DNA from: Notamacropus eugenii
Lineage: Eukaryota; Chordata; Mammalia; Diprotodontia; Macropodidae
Length of the DNA: 64,000 nt
NCBI RefSeq assembly: GCF_028372415.1
Contig: NC_092878.1
Location: 27,448,903-27,512,902, forward strand
Direction: 5' to 3'
In this document: positions 1 to 9,317 of the stretch, one piece after another
How positions within the stretch are numbered: the stretch's first letter is position 1
Layout: each line of letters begins with the position of its first letter
Notes under the pieces: generated by a model
Database searches by the model: none
The model's input: the letters and a program-made list of their open reading frames with translations, nothing else
What the model was told of the DNA's origin: nothing
Made by a program: the position numbers and the translations under genes

Positions 1-1120
1 ACTGGATATTCTTCTCCTACCTCGGCTTCTGTGATACTGCTCTCTCCTAGTTTTTCTATACATATGACTGCTTGATCTCAGTCTTCTTTGATGAATTATA
101 CATCCACTTCCTATCTATTGAGTCAGAGTGCCTTTCATAGCTGTCTGGAGCCCTGATCTCCTCCTGGTGATCTGCTCCCTTGAGTTCAAAGATCATCTCT
201 GCAAATAACTCCCTATGTTATAAATCCAGCATTAATCACTCTCTAGTCCCACATCACTAACTGCTTACTAAAGAGCTCCACCTGGATTTCCCATCAGCAT
301 CTAAAACTCAACATGTTCAAAACAGAACTTTACTTTTTCCCTCTATATATCCCCTCCTCCAAATTCCCGTTTAAACTAAAGATATCACCATCCTCTTGGT
401 CATCCTTTCAGTCATGTCTACTCCTCATCCTCCATAGCCAATCATCTGTCCAGTGTTTCTTCTACTGCCACAATATCTCTTGCATCCATCACTTTCTTTC
501 TACTCATACAGTCAAAACACAAGCTCAGGCCTTTATCCCTTTTCATAAAATGGCAAAAATGGTATCCCTGCTAATAATCTCTCCCCTCTCCAATCCATCC
601 ATCACAAGACTGCCTAATTCATATTCCTAACACAAAGGTCTTGCCCCTGTTATTTTCTTGTTACAAAATATTCAATTTCTTCTAGGACAAAAGCAACCTC
701 CTCATTCAAGAACTTGATATCTGCCCCCCTCAAAAAACAGACTTGCCCTAACTTTCCAAACATTTCATTGTACTCCCTGTCCCACCCCCAACCCCCCACC
801 TAATCTATGTTCTGGCCAAGCTAGTTTGTTAGCACTTCCTTGAACTCAATATTCCAGCTACCATCTTTTTATTCCTTTAGACAGACTGTTCACTACGCAT
901 GAAATGAACTCCTTATCTTAGCTGCTAAGTCCCTAGCTTTCTTCAAGGCCAAGGGCCAGCACCATGTACTTGAAACCTGCCCTGAATCTTATATTTACTT
1001 GCATGTATAGATGCTGTATCCACTAGAAAGAACAAATAGTTGGATGATTGCTTTATTTTTGATTTTCTATCTCCAGCTCCCAGGGCAGTCCTAGAAACAT
1101 AGTTGGCACTTAATGTTTTA
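1..1120 (+). mobile_element. L2 LINE, 3' portion
   Basis: The text follows the L2 ORF2 3' end in sense orientation: a phrase resembling 'ctccacctggatttccca', then 'ctcaacatgttcaaaacaga', and a tail near 1085-1115 resembling the L2 terminus 'agttggcacttaatg'. It is ancient and degenerate; the 105-residue ORF at 313-630 is a relic within it. It lies in OIP5 intron 4, so it helps show that the last OIP5 exon is outside the window. Confidence 0.7.
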
Positions 1121-1217
1121 AAAATTCAAATCTATCCACTTCAATCTATTTCTGTTAGTGCAAATGATCAAGAGGATTATATTTAAATGAGAAATATAAA
1201 ATAAAATGAAAGTTTAC

Positions 1218-1299
1218 CTTTGAAATTTGAGCATTTAGATCCTTAATAGGAAATTCTGTCTCTGATGCATTTACCATAGATTTTGTTTTTAAAAAGTAG
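1218..1299 (-). CDS. OIP5: OIP5 coding exon 4
   Basis: The acceptor 'ttcttacag' ends at 1300 and the donor 'gtaaac' starts at 1217. The first base completes a Cys codon left by exon 3. The next 27 codons (residues 213-239) read [20 protein letters not shown] and onward, matching human YLLKTKAIVNASE. It ends in phase 0, leading into the C-terminal helix exon that is not in the window. Confidence 0.95.
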
Positions 1300-4200
1300 C
1301 TGTAAGAACACAGAGAAGTCATCAGTATTAGTTTCCTTCACTTAACAGAGTATATTCCAACAACACTACCTACAAAACCAATTTCTATGGAGCAAATCCT
1401 ACATTATTACTGACCTTCCCCATAAATAAGAGAACAGAGGAGGGGTGAAGAGACTGGAGGTCACAGTGAGGATAAAGAGAAATTTCTGTTACACAACTGA
1501 TAATGGAATAGTGAAACCCCTTGGGAAATAAAGTGTGGCAGTAATGGAAAGACAATCAGGTATGGGTAATCCACAGGATCTTCTGAAGGAAAGAACCCAA
1601 GCCCAGTGAGTGGCACTAGGCAAGTGATCACTGTTATTCCTTACTACCGGCTCCCAGGATGCTACACCTCCCCTGGCCCCCCAATCTCTGATCTTAACAA
1701 TTTTCCCTCAATGGTCCTAAAGTATGCAGTGTCTACTAACACACCAAGTAAGTGAAGACTGAGTTGGGGAGAAGGTGTCCCTGTTACCAATCTCTGCAGT
1801 GGTTAGAGGGAAGGTGTATTTCTGCATCTCTGAAAGCTATTTCCCACAGAAGCCCTGCTACACATGGTGGTTAGATTGTATAGTACAGTAAGTACAGTAC
1901 CATAATATATTAGGCTTAAATAGGCCGTGGTGGAAACCTGTTCACTATAACAGTATATGGAAAAATGCCTTTGCAGTTTCAAACAGGTCACTAAAATAAG
2001 AACTTTCTTAAACAAAAAGTAGAAAGTATCTTTGCTTCAGTGAGCAGCAGAGTGTTGTAGACAAAGAACTGGTCTCTAGAAGCAGCCTGGGCTCGACTGG
2101 GAGCTGACACAAACTTGCTCTTTGACCTCAACAACTCATTTAACCTCCCTGAGACTCAGTTACTCCAAATGTAAAGGATTATAATGTTTGTAATATATAT
2201 TCTACTACAGATTTTTTGAGAGGAAGATGTTTATAAACCTTAAGTGTACCATAAAAATGCAGGTTCAGAGAACTACCAGATTTAAAACTAAAGTCTTAGA
2301 ACATTTTGAATAACCTTTTCATTTCACTACAAACCTGCCTAATTCTAGTTTTTCACTTCAGCTTTTGCTTGTCTCTAAAAATTATAAGTGGCTAATCATA
2401 AATTGTAACTGAAGCAATATATTAATGACAATATGCCTACTAAATCAGTGGTTTTATGAGAAATTCTAATTAATTTGAAATGCTTCTAATGAAGAAATGT
2501 AACATAAAATATTACACAGGGAAATATGAAACAGGAGTAACAGAAAATGATTATTACTGCTTAAGACGTACTCTGCAGCCAACCCCAGCCCTACTCAGTC
2601 AGGGCACTAAATGAAAGTGAGCCCTAAGGCATGGTCATAAACTGACCGGATGGCAGTCAGTCGAATCCTTTACATAAGGGCTGGTAACAATGTGAGAGTG
2701 CACTCTCATTTGGTCGCTTTTTTATGATGGTTGTGCAGTGAACAGGACTGGTTTTCATTTTTCCCCTTCATGTTGCAACTGCCCACATTTTCTTTTTGTT
2801 TTGGACAGGGTCTCTCCATCTCACTCAGACTGGGACGCAAGTTTTGACCTGCTCTGTTTCTGACAAGCATTGGTTCACCCCTCCTTAGGCAGGCTGTTGG
2901 CCTCCTGCTCCTGGAGGCTCATTGTATTAATGGTGGGCTTAAACACCCAATCATTGTTAGCCCTCCTATAGAGGACTAGATTCAGAACTCCAGAGGTCAG
3001 GCACTCCCAGAAGCAGATATTACAGGCATGCTCCATCACACCCTGCCTACTTTCTGCATTTTGACAGCTTCTACCATGACCTGTGGAAATGCTCAGTTCT
3101 ATAAAAATCAATCACATTACTGGCATTGCACATATTCTATGAGGGGTAAGATGGTACAGTTAGTAAAACAGTTCTGGACTTGGAATCAAGAGATATGGAT
3201 TTAAATCCTGCTTCAGACTCTAACTTTGTGACTGGGGCAAACTGTCTCTTTCCTCATCTGTAAATCACAACAATAACACTTGTACCACCTACCTCAAAAA
3301 AGTGAGAAAAGTGCTTTCTAAACTTTAAAATACTGACGTGTCATGTAAACTTCAGTCATTTCTTATTTTACTAAGAAAAAAGTCAGTTCTAATACTATTA
3401 GACCATACTTAAAGATGATTTTCTTTTTTTTAGACCGGAGATGGCGTTTTAGAGGCCCATCTGACCCAGCCCCATCAGTTTATAAATACAGTAAATGGAG
3501 AGGCCCACAGAAATGACCATACAGAAAAGGCCATATACCCCTACTGTTAGAGGAGGGGCCAGGACGACAGAGTTTTCCTGACTCTCAATCCAACACTCTT
3601 TAAATGCTCCATTTAATTCTGAATAGAAATTTCATAATGGCAGAAACTAGAAACTGATAATCAAGTATCCAAATTGTAACACCACCAGATTTTATTACCT
3701 TGAGATCCTTGATGCAAAGAAACTATAGAAATCTTATGTGTTTTTTTACTGGATACAAAATGGACTGGGCAAAATAAAGCTAGATTTCTCCCCAGTCAAT
3801 ACTTTAGAACCTAGCCAATATGCTGAAATAGGAGTTAATTATATGGAAAAAAACGAAATGGTTTCTTTAATAATAATGATGCCTGGCATTTAGGTCATAC
3901 TTTAAAGTTCACACATGTTATTTCTTTGCACTATTTAAAACAAGAGATCTCTTCTGAGGATATCTGTCAAGGAACATGTTTAGAAATTCTTCTGACTGTT
4001 TAAATGCCCCAAGATTTCCCAAGTACTATTCAGCATACTAACAATCATAGGCCCAGTTCGGAATTTGGTTCTTTAACATAATCCCTACAATGAAGCTCCC
4101 GATCCCTGGAACATTCTCATTTATTTAATCAAATTAAAGTCTACTTACCACACAACGCTATTCTTAAAGAGGCAGAAGAGACCCTTTAAGTCAGAAAGGG

Positions 4201-7071
4201 TTGCGTCTGTAGAGTAAAGTCTGAAGCCTACAGAAAGCCCACAGGAACTGCAGAATAAAGGGTTGTAGGTGCTGGAAAGCAACCAGAAAGGTGATTACAA
4301 AACTAACCCAAAAGTCAGCCTCGGGAAGCTGCCCACTTTCCATCCCCCTTCCCCCATTAACTTCTAAAACCATAATCAAATCACCTTTGTCACTGCTCCT
4401 GGAAAGAGTGTGTCAATCAACTCCCCTGCTCACCATCCTTATAATTTTCCACAAAGACACAAAGACAAAAATCAAACAGTTGATCTGCTCAAGTTTAGAA
4501 TCCTGCACCCAGTTGGTGACAGGTGGTCAGCTGTCCAGCCTCTTGGCTTGAAGATTTCCAAGAAAGGGAAAATCACCAGGTTCTGAGGCCAATGTGGCCA
4601 GCTTCAATTGTGGAGAAATTGTTTCTTATATCTTACTCAAAATCTGCCCCTCTGCAATTCCTACCTACTGTTTCTTCTTCTGCAGCAAAAATCAAATCCT
4701 CCTCGCTCACAACAGCCTACAAGCCCCTAATAACTGCCTTCGTGAAACCCTAAGTCTTTGGATTTTTAGACTAACACTCCATGGCATAGTCTCCGTCCTT
4801 ATCACCTTCCTCTAGCCATACTCCAGCTTATTTAATGTCCTTCCTAAAAGGGTAAGGACTAGACACAGCCCCTCAAAGATAGTCTGAACATCTGTGTTCT
4901 AGATATGAGGCTTCTCTTAAGGCAACAAAAAAATGTTGTCTAGCCATAATTCCTCTGAGTTGTTTCTCAACTGTAAAACTTTACATTTACCTCTGTTACA
5001 TTTCATCTTATTCATTCTGACCCATCGGTCTAACATGACGAATCCTGAAGCTGTCATGCAACGCATTAGTAACTGCTCCAAGATTCACAGCATCGACAAA
5101 TTTGACTACTAGTTACAGGTAAGTTAGTTGCTGAATTGCAGGAAGTATCCCTTACCAGGGAGATACTCACAGGCAAAATTAAAAAAAAAAAAAAAGGAAG
5201 GAGGAAGGAACAGAAAAGGAGTGTAAAATAGTAGAAAAGTCATATAAAATGTAAAAAATGGGAGAAAATAAACGTTTATTCTAGTACTTTTAAATAACTC
5301 TCATTATAATTTTATCAAATCAGAAATCAGAGACCCATTTCACACAACTGTACCCACCTGCCCAGGAGAGCACCTTCAATGCCAACCAGTAAGGACTTAT
5401 CCAAAACGACATTGTGTGTGATTCCTAGGGAGAAAAACGCTAATAAGAATCTCACTCTCTTCTAGTGTTAATTAGATTTCTCCCCCTAATATCTTCCAGC
5501 CTGGCTCATTCCTCCTTCACGTCTCTCCTCTTTCTCAAACAAAACAATTACAAAGATCCTACTCAATGCAGTAAGGTATGTTAGGCGTGGAAAAACAAAG
5601 GCCCCCTCCCCCCAAAAAAGTCTCTATCCTCAAAGGGGATGCATTTTAATAAGAAATACAACATGTACACACAGATAAATTAAATACAAGATGATTTGAA
5701 AAGGGAAAGAACACTAATTGTGATTTTCAAGGAAAGATTCAGAGAAGATGGGCCCTAGACTAAACTTGGAAGTTAAAGGATCTGGGCAGACCAGTCTAAG
5801 GACTGAATATATTCCAGGTATAAGGAAACTCACATATGAAGGTGCAGAAATAGAAAATTAAATATTTGGGGAATCTTCATTGTGGTTGGAATGTAAAGAA
5901 ATAAGTCCTGGAAAGGAAGGTTGGACACAGATGGTAGAAAGGGAAATGAAAAGGTTGAGGATTTTGTATCTTACCCTAGGGACAACATAGAGCCAACAAA
6001 AGTTTCACATGCTGAAGGTGGAGAGTCTAGAAGGAAATTACTAGAAAATTTCTGTAATAGGCGTGCATGGAAAAAGACTTGAACTAAGATGCTGACTGTA
6101 GGAAAAATGGCAAAGGAGTTGTAGAATGACTTGGCTCATTGGATGTGGGAGGCAGGAGCAGTGAGACAGAAGCAGAGACAAAGAGCATCAAGAACAAATC
6201 CCAGGTTAGTTATACTTTACAATCCTGTTACAATCCTAGGGCAAATCTCAAAGTAAATGGGAAAATTTCAAAGAAAGTACTGGAGAAGAGTGGGGAGTCA
6301 TCAGTTCCATTTTGAACATATTAGATTTGAGATACCAGGTGACATGTAGGTGATGTCCAGCAGGCAACTAGTTATGCTCTGCATGCCTATAACTCCAAAG
6401 AACAGGGGTAGATATGGACATGTGGGAGTTCTGTATGTACAGATGATAATTAAACAAATGGAAAGTGATCATCAAAGAACAGAGGTAAGAGAACAAGGCA
6501 GAAGACGGAACCTTGGAGGATACCCACATGTAGTAGCCTAGGGATGGGTGGAGCAAAGGAGAGTGAGAAGCAGTCAGACAGGTTAAAGAAAAGCAGGAGA
6601 GAGAAGTACTCTAGAATTCAGCAGAGAGGAATGTATGTGAGTATGTGTGTGTGTGTATGTATGTGTGTATATGTGAGAGTGTGCGTGTATGTGAGAGTGT
6701 ATGTATGTGTATATATGTTAATGTGTGTGTGAGTGTGTGTATATGTGAGTGTGTGTATGTGTATATAGGTGAGTATGTGTGTATATGAGTGTGTATGTGT
6801 ATATATGTGAGAATGTGTGTGCATGTGAGTGTGTATGTGTATACATGTGAGTGTGTGTATGTGTGTGAGTGTGTGAGTGTGTGTATGTGTATATGTGGGA
6901 GTGTGTGTATGTGTATATATGAGTGTGTGTATGTGTGTGTATATGAGTGTGTATGTGTATATACGTGAATGTGTGTGTATGTGTGTGTATATGAGAGTGT
7001 GTATGTGTATATATGTGAATGTGTGTGTATATGTGAGTGTGTGTATGTGTGAGTGTGTGTATATGAGAGTA

Positions 7072-7112
<41 letters not shown>

Positions 7113-8834
7113 CACACCACTGGATCTGAATGTCAGATTCTGAAAGCATCCTAGACTTAACTTTTGCTTTTTTTGTATTATCCATTGCTTAGCACAGTGC
7201 CTAACACATAACAGGTATTTAATAAATACTTGATTGATTGCCTAATTCCTTTCCCCACTTATTAGCATGGGTGAGGGTTGAGGTCCACAACCCAGAGAGC
7301 TCCTGAAGGACAGCATGTAAGTGGCTATGGACAGAGCTGGAAAGAAATTGAAACCTTTCCTTTTACAACTGAGGAAACTGAAGCCCCCAAAGTGACTTGT
7401 CCAAGGTCACCTAAGCAGAAAGTGATAGAGGTAGAGAATATGAAAGAGGAGCCTCAGACTGATCTGGCATTCCTTCTACTGTGCCAAGGGCAGGATTGCC
7501 TCAATGCAAGTTAATTTTCCACCTGGGGTTTCCAGAGATTGTAATACTTCTGAGGCTTAAGTTGGCAAACTTAATCAGCACTGATTTCACAGGGCTGTTA
7601 AAAGAGCAAGTGTGAATAACAAATATAATATATATTAACACATGAGAATATAATAACATACAATGTAACAACATAATATAAACAAAGTAACAAATATAAG
7701 AATGACAAATAATAACATGTAAACTGCCGTGCAAAACTTAAAGTCTCTATAAATGCTAATTGTTTCTTAAAAATTGAACCCACGATATCTAGCGGGTCCC
7801 AGACTCAGAGTTCACACGCCTATGACTTCCCGGACCAAAACCCCTTCCCTGGCCACGTCTTTAATTCATTAAAGACTTCTTAAGCGTGCTGTGTGTCAGG
7901 CGCTGCAGTCTCCCTCGGTAGCCGCGGTCACAGCGCAAAGCCGGCTCCCGGGGGTGGCTGCTTCCTCCCTCCCTCCCTCCCTCATCCCTTCATCCACCCC
8001 TTCCTTCCCTCACTCATCCATCCATCCCTTCCTCCCCTCACTCATCCATCCATCCATCCCTCCCTTCCCTCCCTCACTCATCCCTTCATCCATCCATCCA
8101 CCCCTTCTTCCCCTCACTCATCCATCCATCCATCCATCCATCCCTTCCCTCCCTCACTCATCCATCCATCCATCCCTTCCTCCCCTCACTCATCCATCCA
8201 TCCATCCATCCCTCCCTTCCCTCCCTCACTCATCCCTTCATCCATCCATCCAGCCCTTCTTCCCCTCACTCATCCATCCATCCATCCATCCATCCCTCCC
8301 TTCCCTCCCTCACTCATCCCCTCATCCATCCCTCCCTCCCTCCCTCCCTCCCCCCGCTCATTCACGGCGGGGGGCCGCGCCGCACTCACGGCTGAAGATC
8401 AGACTGCCCAGCAGGCGCGTCTCCTCCCCGCACAGATGCACCGAGTCCCCGAGCACGGAGAAGCAGTCCAGGCAGTGGAACACCACGAAGTTGTCCGAAG
8501 GCCCCGCCTCCTCGGGCTCGGGCAGGGCCGAGGGCCCCGGCGCCGCCTCGTCTCCGCGCAGCCCGTGGGGTCCCAGCCGGCAGGACCGCTTCGCCGCCTG
8601 CGTGTCCCACTCCATGGAGACGGAGGAGACGTCCTCGCCGGCCGACGGCTCCTCGGGCCGCAGGCTGTCCGGGGCGGCCTGCGCCTCCAGCTCCTGGAAC
8701 AGCTGAACGAGCGGCTTCGAGGCGGCCTTCCGGCCCGACCTCCGCGGAACCGCCGGCGCCTCCTCCTCTTCTTCCTCCTCCTCCTCCGCCTTGGCGCCGG
8801 CGCCCGGACCGCGCTTCCGACGCGAAGTCCTCAT
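1218..8834 (-). CDS. OIP5: OIP5 (Mis18-beta), gene level, partial
   Basis: OIP5/Mis18-beta is a subunit of the Mis18 complex, which licenses centromeres for CENP-A loading after mitosis. Four coding exons join in phase: 8834-8390, 5424-5358, 4271-4149 and 1299-1218, giving residues 1-239. The Yippee/Mis18 zinc fold is complete: CxxC at C121/C124 (exon 1) and C178/C181 (exon 3). Blocks matching human OIP5 include SMEWDTQ, LVGIEG, GFRLYST and [10 protein letters not shown]. Human OIP5 is 229 aa; the missing last exon should encode about 30 residues of C-terminal coiled coil and lies left of position 1. The protein before SMEWDTQ is longer than in human (73 versus about 36 residues) and includes nine consecutive Glu. 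The gene is divergent from NUSAP1 and shares its promoter. Confidence 0.96.
2040..2260 (+). mobile_element. MIR/CORE-SINE-like fragment
   Basis: It has the typical order 'ttgctctttgacctcaacaa', 'cctccctgagactcagtt', 'ccaaatgtaaaggattataa'. Old, in OIP5 intron 3. Confidence 0.6.
2795..3055 (-). repeat. Possible 7SL-like SINE remnant, antisense
   Basis: A run resembling the antisense of Alu/B1-type sequence: 'ttttggacagggtctctcc' at the left and 'attacaggcatgctccatca' at the right, about 230 bp apart. The middle is poorly conserved. It is in OIP5 intron 3. See the matching finding for the alternatives. Confidence 0.3.
3145..3350 (+). mobile_element. MIR/CORE-SINE-like fragment
   Basis: Contains 'ttggaatcaagagatatgga', 'tttcctcatctgtaaatcac' and a tail with 'agtgctttctaaac', in sense order. 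OIP5 intron 3. Confidence 0.6.
4149..4271 (-). CDS. OIP5: OIP5 coding exon 3 (second zinc CxxC)
   Basis: This exon is not visible as a long ORF; it was found from the CxxC pattern. The acceptor 'gctttccag' ends at 4272 and the donor 'gtaagt' starts at 4148. It encodes residues S171-C212: [20 protein letters not shown] followed by [10 protein letters not shown] and [10 protein letters not shown], matching human [20 protein letters not shown]. The length of 123 nt and phase 2 at both ends fit exons 2 and 4 exactly. Confidence 0.96.
4960..5125 (+). repeat. Ancient LINE-like fragment (L3/CR1 type?)
   Basis: Phrases such as 'gttacatttcatcttattca' and 'cagcatcgacaaatttga' match a common ancient mammalian repeat that I associate with the L3/CR1 group. 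Family assignment is uncertain. Confidence 0.35.
5358..5424 (-). CDS. OIP5: OIP5 coding exon 2
   Basis: The acceptor 'ttctccctag' ends at 5425 and the donor 'gtgggt' starts at 5357. The 67-nt exon completes Arg149 and encodes [20 protein letters not shown], matching human VTNNVVLEAPFLVGIEGSLK. It leaves two bases (AG) of the Ser171 codon. Confidence 0.96.
5560..6540 (+). repeat. Unclassified ancient interspersed repeat
   Basis: Purine-rich text ('agggacaacatagagccaac', 'ataccaggtgacatgtaggt') of the same family as blocks near 16.0, 47.3 and 60.7 kb. I recognise the family across mammals but cannot name it. ORFs on either strand here show no protein features. Confidence 0.45.
6633..7111. repeat. 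TG-rich micro/minisatellite
   Basis: About 480 bp of tg/ta dinucleotides with a loose unit of roughly 16-40 bp containing 'gtgtatgtgtatatgtga'; it ends in a pure (GT)16-type run at 7077-7111. In OIP5 intron 1. The His/Thr-rich ORFs read from it are artefacts. Confidence 0.97.
7330..7500 (-). mobile_element. MIR-like fragment, antisense
   Basis: 'acaactgaggaaactgaagc' followed by 'gacttgtccaaggtcaccta' is the antisense MIR core. OIP5 intron 1. Confidence 0.65.
7960..8357. repeat. CATC/CCCT minisatellite beside OIP5 exon 1
   Basis: Nearly 400 bp built only from catc, cctt and ccct blocks, with a higher-order unit containing 'ttccctccctcactcatc' that recurs several times. The right end (8333-8356) is a run of ccctccct blocks. 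On the OIP5 sense strand this reads as G-rich. The tract ends about 33 bp from the exon 1 donor. The 271- and 392-residue Pro/Ser/His-rich ORFs crossing it are not genes. Confidence 0.97.
8390..8834 (-). CDS. OIP5: OIP5 coding exon 1
   Basis: It encodes residues 1-148 plus the first base of Arg149. The start at 8834 (MRTSRRKRG) has G at -3; an in-frame ATG at 8969 would reach into the promoter and has no support. Order: basic N-terminus (1-9), nine-Glu run (17-25), basic patch RRSGRK (31-36), SMEWDTQ (73-79), FVVFHCLDC with the first zinc CxxC (C121/C124), and GSLIFS at the donor. The donor 'gtgagtgcgg' starts at 8389. Confidence 0.95.
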
Positions 8835-9133
8835 GGCTGGCCCCGAGGCGAGCGAGGCCGGCAGCCCAGACTCTGCCGCCGCAGGCCCAGAGCCGCAGCC
8901 GGGAGGGAGGTCCGCGAGGCGAACGCGCGGAGGAAGGCTCACCGGCCTGAAGAAACAAACCCGCCCCAAGGTGGACCAATCATGCCGGAGGGGGGAGGGG
9001 ACGGAATCGAGATCGGCTTGCTATTGGCCCAAGGCATAGGCCCCGCCTCCATAGCCAGATTCAACCAATGAGAAGGAGGCATCCCTCAATTTAAACCGTC
9101 TGGCCGAAGTTAGCCAATAACGTTTCCGGGGGC

Positions 9134-9150
9134 GGCGCGGGAGTTTTGAA
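9134..9150 (+). promoter_or_regulatory. CDE/CHR-like cell-cycle element
   Basis: TTTGAA (CHR) at 9145-9150 is preceded, after a 4-bp gap, by GCGCGG (CDE-like) at 9135-9140. It lies 27 bp downstream of the nearest CCAAT box and 75 bp upstream of the NUSAP1 ATG. This arrangement is known from G2/M genes controlled by DREAM and MYBL2-MuvB. Confidence 0.7.
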
Positions 9151-9224
9151 CTGCCGCGGTCCCGGCTGTTAGACTTCGGGGATCCGCGTAGCTGGAGGGG
9201 CGCGTCCCGATGGGAGAGAGCGGC

Positions 9225-9317
9225 ATGGCCTTCCCTTTGGCCTCGGAGCTGGACTCCTTCAAGTACTGCGAGCTGCAGAGCCTGGCCAAGAGCTTTGGCC
9301 TCCGGGCCAACCTCCGG
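9225..9317 (+). CDS. NUSAP1: NUSAP1 exon 1 (SAP motif start)
   Basis: Codes for residues 1-31, ending GLRANLR just as in human. Donor 'gtacga' at 9318; phase 0. Start context GGCATGG. Confidence 0.95.

Noticed and set aside
1-1217. OIP5 last exon
   Set aside because: No frame resembling the C-terminal helix; almost all of the interval is L2, so the exon is placed off the window.
1803-2015. 70-aa minus ORF with YNL and CSRASVG as OIP5 exon 3
   Set aside because: It lacks the second zinc CxxC and has no acceptor; superseded by 4149-4271.
2500-2550. FCYSC in the minus strand as OIP5 exon 3
   Set aside because: It has CxxC spacing but no further similarity and hits stops; the true exon is at 4149-4271.
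3470-3540. GHFC reading in the minus strand as OIP5
   Set aside because: The four-residue match is chance; flanking residues do not fit and there are no splice sites.
6618-7185. Long His/Thr-rich ORFs (165 and 155 aa)
   Set aside because: They read only the TG/CA microsatellite on the minus strand.
7960-8357. CRISPR array
   Set aside because: Regular short blocks, but no unique spacers; a eukaryotic tandem repeat.
8386-8979. Second minus-strand ORF (197 aa) over OIP5 exon 1
   Set aside because: It is a shifted frame of GC-rich exon 1; the OIP5 frame has the homology.
7891-9071. Pro/Ser-rich ORFs of 271 and 392 aa
   Set aside because: They arise from the catc/ccct minisatellite and then antisense OIP5 exon 1; no conserved protein.
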